This document shows, piece by piece, positions 7,756-10,123 of a DNA stretch of 10,123 bases. Positions within the stretch are counted from its first letter, which is position 1. Every line of letters starts with the position of its first letter. Location: contig JAOZMN010000084.1 in assembly GCA_029934265.1 (NCBI GenBank), positions 1-10,123 on the forward strand. Direction: 5' to 3'. Made by a program: the position numbers and the translations under genes. The notes beneath the pieces were generated by a model. It ran no database searches, was not told the DNA's origin, and worked only from the letters and a program-made list of their open reading frames with translations. The DNA is from Bacteroidales bacterium. GTDB taxonomy: Bacteria > Bacteroidota > Bacteroidia > Bacteroidales > JAADGE01.

Positions 7756-7763
7756 TAAAGGTA
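7756..7763 (-). promoter_or_regulatory. Candidate Bacteroidota -7 element upstream of surE
   Basis: On the minus strand the sequence reads TACCTTTA, close to the Bacteroidota -7 consensus TAnnTTTG. It lies about 130 bases before the surE ATG in the only sizeable gap next to that gene. No clear TTG -33 element is found at the right distance, so support is weak. The rest of 7627-7817 holds a short direct repeat (GCAAAT twice) and nothing else recognised. Confidence 0.25.
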
Positions 7764-7817
7764 CTTACATTCATGAGACCGGTATAAGAAGTGTATTTTT
7801 TCGCAATCAGACCGAAC

Positions 7818-8500
7818 TCATTTATTTAAAAAACTTTTTTTATTGATGGTGTCATTATTAATCTTTTTATCTAATTTTTTATTAATTTCATTATTATTAT
7901 TTTTACCCAAAACAAATTCTTTTACTAAGCTATCAGTAATAAAATCTTCATCATGATGCCCCAAATATATTTCAGCTACCATATTTTTCTCGCTTACAAC
8001 ATAATCAATAGATGGCAAAAATGGTTTTATATCCAATACCGGAGTATTATCAAAAAGGTCAATCCCACTTACAAAAATTTTATTTTTTATTATTGTATCA
8101 ATTTTCATTAATGATAAACCTATTGGATTTGGACGACGTGGTGAGCGTGTTGCAAATAATCCATATTCATGATCACTTTTCGGAGGAGTTACAATACTTT
8201 CCCAGCCTTTTGCTTCATGAAAATGAGTAATTACCCAAATGTATTCAAATTCATCAAGCTTGTTCAGGCTTTTGATAAAATAGTATCTAAAATAATTACA
8301 CCATTAGTTTCAGGTTTTAAAATTCCTTGTCTTGGAGATCCTGTTTTAAGTGTATATTTTGATGAGAAAAAACCTATTGGTTTATATTCAATAAAATTAT
8401 TTTTATCGACACAGCCAATCATAAATATAATTATCAATAATAAATAAATAAATATATTTTTTTTGCATTCAATATTTTTTTTTAAAATACTCCACAACAA
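7818..8500 (-). pseudogene. trmO: TrmO-like tRNA (t6A37) methyltransferase homologue, frameshifted, with lipoprotein-like leader
   Basis: Two fragments in different frames together make a TrmO/YaeB-family protein. The first (8500-8264) holds YKPIGFF, then SKYTLKTGSPRQGILKP, and ends at a TGA (8264-8266). The second continues as LNKLDEFEYIWVITHFHEAK, then FATRSPRRPNPIGLS, and GIDLFDNTPVLDIKPFLP, ending at 7818. Family members methylate N6-threonylcarbamoyladenosine at tRNA position 37 using SAM. One extra A in the four-A run (complement of 8270-8273) would restore a 227-residue protein, near the size of E. coli TrmO (235). The conserved regions are otherwise undamaged, so a recent mutation or a sequencing error is likely. 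Residues 13-30 (KKN, a hydrophobic stretch, then MIGC) look like a lipoprotein signal, unexpected for a tRNA enzyme. The only start giving this leader is TTG at 8500; ATG at 8422 would remove it. The tail is rich in N and K. It starts 19 bases after the ABC gene. Confidence 0.8.
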
Positions 8501-8519
8501 TACCCAACAAGTTATTAAT

Positions 8520-9320
8520 TTATACCTCCATACTCATCATCTTATCTTCGATATATCTTACTATTTCAACAAAGACGGGGTCTCGTTTTATTGTTCGGTC
8601 TCGTTTGAAAGGTAGGTTTACATCTACGTGTTCGATAAATTTTGCCGGTGCATTTGACATTATATATATGTCATCGGCAAGATATACGGCTTCGGAAATG
8701 TCGTGAGTAACCAGTACTATTGTCGGTTGTACTTTTTCCCAAACCCCGATAATAAAATCCTGCATTCGGAGTCTTGTATTTGTATCCAAAGCTCCAAAGG
8801 GTTCATCCATAAGTATAATCTCATTATTTACAAGCAAACTTCTTGCGATTGCCACTCTTTGGAGCTGTCCTCCGGAAAGTGTCGGATATTGAGCATATTT
8901 TTTTTCATGTCCTTGAAGTCCGACAATTTTAAGCATTTCCATAGCTTTATCGTCTCGTTCTTGTTTGGATATTCCTTGAAATTTCAGTCCAAGTCCTACA
9001 TTATCAAGTACGGACATCCACGGAAATGAAGAGTATTGCTGAAAAACCATTCCGATACGGTCTTTTTCCGAACGTTTTTTACCTTTTATAAAAACTTCAC
9101 CTTCCGTCGGTTTTTGCAAGCCTGCAAGATACCTCAAAACTGTCGATTTTCCGCACCCCGACGGTCCGAGTATTACAATAAATTGACCTCTGTCGGGTAC
9201 ATCTTCAACAAGAAAATCTAAATCTTTAATGATATAATTTTTACCTCCGTCATAAGACTGAGATACTTTTTTAAGTTCAAGTATATCGGAGAGTTCGGTA
9301 TTATTAAAATTAACAGGCAT
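8520..9320 (-). CDS. ABC transporter ATP-binding protein, NitT/TauT (SsuB-like) family
   Basis: This 266-residue ATPase has Walker A GPSGCGKST (52-60), Q-loop MVFQQ (91-95), signature LSGGQ (148-152), Walker B IILMDEP (168-174) and H-loop TH (205-206), so it is complete and should bind and hydrolyse ATP on the cytoplasmic face. The FPWMSVLDNV segment after the Q-loop and the spacing match the nitrate/sulfonate/taurine import subfamily. No permease or binding-protein gene is in the window: upstream there is a terminator and an unrelated regulator, and downstream the TrmO-like gene. The substrate is therefore unassigned. ATG at 9320 is well placed behind a candidate promoter at 9340-9371. Confidence 0.92.
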   Translation of the reverse strand: MPVNFNNTELSDILELKKVSQSYDGGKNYIIKDLDFLVEDVPDRGQFIVILGPSGCGKSTVLRYLAGLQKPTEGEVFIKGKKRSEKDRIGMVFQQYSSFPWMSVLDNVGLGLKFQGISKQERDDKAMEMLKIVGLQGHEKKYAQYPTLSGGQLQRVAIARSLLVNNEIILMDEPFGALDTNTRLRMQDFIIGVWEKVQPTIVLVTHDISEAVYLADDIYIMSNAPAKFIEHVDVNLPFKRDRTIKRDPVFVEIVRYIEDKMMSMEV

Positions 9321-9339
9321 ATTAAAATTTTGAAGTTAT

Positions 9340-9371
9340 GAAATTTACTAAACTCCTTTATAAAATCCAAA
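9340..9371 (-). promoter_or_regulatory. Candidate Bacteroidota promoter for the ABC ATPase gene
   Basis: On the minus strand TTTG (9371-9368) is followed after 20 bases by TAAATTTC (9347-9340). This matches the Bacteroidota housekeeping promoter (-33 TTTG/TTG, -7 TAnnTTTG) at all but the last base, with the usual spacing. It lies between the terminator of the upstream regulator and the ABC start codon, leaving a leader of only about 15 bases. Confidence 0.45.
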
Positions 9372-9378
9372 GAATTTC

Positions 9379-9407
9379 AAAAAAACAGACCTTAATTTGG
9401 TGTCTGT
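9379..9407 (-). terminator. Intrinsic terminator downstream of the LytTR regulator
   Basis: Read on the minus strand, ACAGAC (9407-9402) and GTCTGT (9390-9385) form a 6-bp stem around an 11-base loop in which a further C-G pair is possible. It is followed directly by a run of T (complement of the seven A at 9379-9385). It lies about 110 bases past the regulator's stop and just before the ABC promoter, so it separates the two transcription units. Confidence 0.7.
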
Positions 9408-9518
9408 CTATAAAGTAGAAAAATAGTATATCAAAAGCAATAATACAAAACTTATCTCACTGATTTTCAACAAATTAAAAAACAAAATAAATTTCGTACT
9501 ACACCTTATAAACAAACA

Positions 9519-10123
9519 CTATTTAGTTACTACATTTATGGTACTCATTAATTTTTCTTTATACGATTTTGCGATAGGTATTGATTTTTTTCCGTTTTTA
9601 GTTTTAATGATAACCATATTATCTTCAATCATTGTAATTTTATTTCTGTTTATTATATAAGACCTGTGAATTCGGATTAACTTATCGTTCGGCATACGTT
9701 CAAGTATTGATTTCATTGTAAAATGTATTGTATATTTATCATCGTAAGTATTTACCGCTACATAATTTTCCATAGCTTCAATCCACAGTATATCATCAAA
9801 TAAAAGTCGTATAAAAGAGGAAGAGCTGCTTTTAATAAATACTCCCTCGGCGTTTTTAAAGCTTTCATTTTTTTCTTCTTCGTATTTTTGATAAACTTTT
9901 GATACGGCTTTGAAAAAACGAGGAAAAGTTAATGGTTTTACCAAATAATCGCTTACCCCGAACTCAATGGCTTGCAAAGCATATTTTTCCTGTGCCGAAG
10001 TAATAATTACTCTCGGTAATTTTGTCGCACTTTCTATTAATTCCACACCGCTCATTTCCGGCATTTCAATATCAAGAAAAATTAAATCGACATCATTTTT
10101 ACTTATAAAATTAACAGCCTCAT
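9519..10123 (-). CDS. LytTR-family response regulator, N-terminus beyond window
   Basis: The frame is open at the right edge and ends at 9519; about 200 residues are present. The receiver domain is visible from EAVNFISKNDVD onward: LIFLDIEMPEMSG contains the phosphate-accepting aspartate (codon 10071-10073), then VIITSAQ with the conserved Ser/Thr, and DYLVKP with the conserved lysine. After a short linker comes a LytTR DNA-binding domain, with DDILWIEAMENYVAV, TMKSILERMP, and LIRIHRSYIIN. The protein is thus a two-component regulator that, when phosphorylated by a partner histidine kinase (usually a LytS/YpdA-type sensor encoded next door), binds direct repeats in promoters. About 35-40 N-terminal residues are missing. 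A methionine at 10064 is internal, not the start. Target genes are unknown; the nearby ABC gene has its own promoter and is only a possible target. Confidence 0.93.
   Translation of the reverse strand, partial: EAVNFISKNDVDLIFLDIEMPEMSGVELIESATKLPRVIITSAQEKYALQAIEFGVSDYLVKPLTFPRFFKAVSKVYQKYEEEKNESFKNAEGVFIKSSSSSFIRLLFDDILWIEAMENYVAVNTYDDKYTIHFTMKSILERMPNDKLIRIHRSYIINRNKITMIEDNMVIIKTKNGKKSIPIAKSYKEKLMSTINVVTK

Noticed and set aside
7774..7820. Imperfect inverted repeat TGAGACCGG / CCGAACTCA after the trmO-like gene
   Set aside because: Only 7 of 9 bases pair across a 29-base spacer, and no T-tract follows, so it is not supported as a terminator.
1..10123. CRISPR arrays, tRNA or rRNA genes, transposases
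   Set aside because: No regularly spaced repeats, tRNA-like T-loop sequences or rRNA stretches were seen, and no transposase or integrase motifs occur in any plausible frame.

Overview
The window is AT-rich DNA with every recognisable gene on the minus strand. It most likely comes from a member of the Bacteroidota. The reasons are a MenG/UbiE of the menaquinone type, weak or absent Shine-Dalgarno sequences, a candidate promoter of the Bacteroidota form (TTTG, 20 bases, TAnnTTT), and a LytTR-type response regulator. The phylum call is an inference. No intergenic stretch exceeds 300 bases; the longest is about 200.

Region A (1-3219, transcribed right to left) looks like an accessory defence module. 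A 257-residue protein with a C-terminal HEPN-like region (R-x4-H) is followed after 7 bases by a large Type IIG/Eco57I-like restriction-modification enzyme. That enzyme carries a PD-(D/E)xK-like nuclease motif, an N6-adenine methyltransferase core (DPACGSG and NPPYG) and the start of its target-recognition region; its C-terminus runs off the left edge. The 144 bases upstream of the module hold a perfect 10-bp inverted repeat. The tetranucleotide CCGG, frequent in the genes to the right, is absent by eye from the first 3.2 kb, which fits lateral acquisition.

Region B (3220-7626) holds chromosomal genes in the order surE, menG, an AMP-forming acyl-adenylate synthetase, an MscS-family channel and a small TPR protein. 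surE and menG overlap by 11 bases, and the channel starts 19 bases after the synthetase. The TPR protein stops inside the first helix of a fifth repeat, exactly where region A begins, so it may have been cut short.

Region C (7818-9320) has a NitT/TauT-type ABC transporter ATPase with its own candidate promoter. After it comes a TrmO (tRNA t6A37 methyltransferase) homologue that is broken by a one-base frameshift and preceded by a lipoprotein-like leader, an unexpected feature for a tRNA-modifying enzyme.

Region D (9519-10123) is the 3' part of a LytTR response regulator. A convincing intrinsic terminator separates it from the ABC gene.

The two most distinctive observations are the HEPN plus Type IIG pair and the frameshifted, apparently exported TrmO-like gene.
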